Below are positions 14,807 to 15,711 of a stretch of DNA of 15,711 nt, piece by piece. How positions within the stretch are numbered: the first letter of the stretch is position 1; each line of letters starts with the position of its first letter. The position numbers were made by a program, and so were the translations under genes. The notes below the pieces were generated by a model. It was not told the DNA's origin. It saw only the letters and a program-made list of their open reading frames with translations, and made no database searches. The DNA comes from Alphaproteobacteria bacterium (GTDB taxonomy: Bacteria; Pseudomonadota; Alphaproteobacteria; Puniceispirillales; Puniceispirillaceae), in contig WTHY01000138.1 of the NCBI GenBank assembly GCA_011522945.1, positions 4,930 to 20,640 of the forward strand. Reading direction: 5' to 3'.

Positions 14807-15711
14807 ATGATCACAACCCGCACACCAGATAGATTACAGAAAATTGCGTTGCTTGGACTTGGCCGTTCAGGCATTGCAGCTGCGCAATTGGCTCTGGCAT
14901 GCGGTGTTAAGATTATTGCCTTTGACGATTCAGGAACCTGCCCTGAGGCTATACCAAGCAACTACTGGCAGCATCCCTCTCTTTGGGATTTCGACACGCT
15001 AGATGCTATTATTCTTAGTCCTGGTATTCCTCATAGCTATCCAGAGCCACATGCTGTTGCAGCTGCAGCACGAAAAGCAAATCTGCCTATACTATCTGAC
15101 ATTGAACTCACTTATAGACTTCAGGCGCCATCAAAATGGGTGCTCATAACAGGGACAAACGGCAAATCGACAACCACATCACTGGTTGGCCATATTTTAA
15201 CTGAAGCTGGCATCCAAAATGTGTCAGGCGGCAATTTGGGGCCTGCCTTGGCTGGTTTAGAGTCTCCGGGACCTACAGGCGTGCGTGTGGTTGAGATATC
15301 CTCCTATCAACTTGAGCGCACGCCCTCTTTAAAAGCAGATATTTCCGTCATTCTGAATATAACGCCAGACCATCTTGACCGCCATGGCGGCATGGATGGC
15401 TATGTGCAGGCTAAGGAGCAAGCCCTTCGCGCAGTCAAACCAGATGGGCTGAAGCTGATAGGCGAGGGAGATACGCTAGCTGAGATAGCCAGCCGACATA
15501 AAGATGTACAACAGATTTCAACAGATATTGTGCCTATAGCTGCCCGCAATAACCCAGCTTTGCAAGGCGCCCATAATCTTGAGAATATTGCTGCTGCCAT
15601 GGCGATTTGCTTAGAACTAGGTGTGTCTGAAGCCAAAATTATAGCCGCCATTCAGACCTTCCCAGGATTGCCACATCGTCTGCAGCCATGTGGGTCATTA
15701 GGTCCAGTTGC
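14807..15711 (+). CDS. murD: UDP-MurNAc-L-Ala:D-glutamate ligase MurD, cut by the right edge
   Basis: MurD adds D-Glu to UDP-MurNAc-L-Ala. About 301 codons are present, roughly two thirds of a normal MurD. The N-terminal Rossmann-like UDP-binding domain shows IALLGLGRSGIAAA (13-26) and ILSPGIP (69-75). The central ATP domain has GTNGKSTTT (116-124), GGNLGPAL (141-148), EISSYQLE (163-170) and NITPDHLDRH (184-193). Lys203 in the YVQAKEQAL stretch is the carbamylation candidate. GLPHRLQ near the end marks the start of the C-terminal domain. AGAGGG 9 nt upstream supports the ATG. It follows mraY in the common dcw order, so ftsW and murG would be expected beyond the edge. Confidence 0.95.
   Translation, partial: MITTRTPDRLQKIALLGLGRSGIAAAQLALACGVKIIAFDDSGTCPEAIPSNYWQHPSLWDFDTLDAIILSPGIPHSYPEPHAVAAAARKANLPILSDIELTYRLQAPSKWVLITGTNGKSTTTSLVGHILTEAGIQNVSGGNLGPALAGLESPGPTGVRVVEISSYQLERTPSLKADISVILNITPDHLDRHGGMDGYVQAKEQALRAVKPDGLKLIGEGDTLAEIASRHKDVQQISTDIVPIAARNNPALQGAHNLENIAAAMAICLELGVSEAKIIAAIQTFPGLPHRLQPCGSLGPV

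Overview
The window reads as chromosomal DNA of an alphaproteobacterium of moderate-to-low GC. The evidence is the alphaproteobacterial character of MraZ, FtsI, MraY and PlsC, a type A RNase P RNA close upstream of mraZ, and a compact dcw (division and cell wall) cluster. A marine lineage such as SAR116 is possible but cannot be fixed from sequence reading alone. No transposase, integrase, tRNA, CRISPR array or phage gene was seen.

Layout. Positions 1-1337 hold a leftward operon: a PlsC-type acyltransferase, a DUF2237 protein translated from a strong ribosome binding site, and the N-terminus of an unrecognised, apparently disordered protein that runs off the left edge. A small uncharacterised gene diverges rightward (1413-1757). 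A TusA-type sulfur carrier lies leftward (1950-2177), and an 18-bp tandem duplication has copied its stop codon. Rightward come a DjlA-like co-chaperone (TerB plus J domain) and, 3 bp later, a Uup-type ABC-F ATPase. The RNase P RNA gene (about 5169-5575) follows. Just downstream is a degenerate second copy of its 3' third, the most unexpected feature of the window. Next is a secreted Spondin_N-domain protein with a Met/Asp/Lys repeat tail and a clear intrinsic terminator.

About 630 bp without a gene, AT-rich toward its right half, precede the dcw cluster. They carry a phased array of TGGG boxes, read on the minus strand, matching the known MraZ operator pattern (TGGGN with 5-nt spacers). The cluster runs mraZ, rsmH, ftsL, ftsI, murE, murF, mraY, murD (cut by the right edge). 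All junctions up to mraY overlap by 1-14 bp, and mraY-murD is separated by 16 bp, so translational coupling in one transcript is likely. Together these genes regulate the cluster (MraZ), methylate 16S rRNA (RsmH), build the septal division machinery (FtsL, FtsI), and make UDP-MurNAc-pentapeptide and lipid I (MurD, MurE, MurF, MraY).

I did not find a clearly new multi-gene system. The observations worth follow-up are the rnpB duplication, the MraZ-type operator array, and the spondin protein with its repeat tail.
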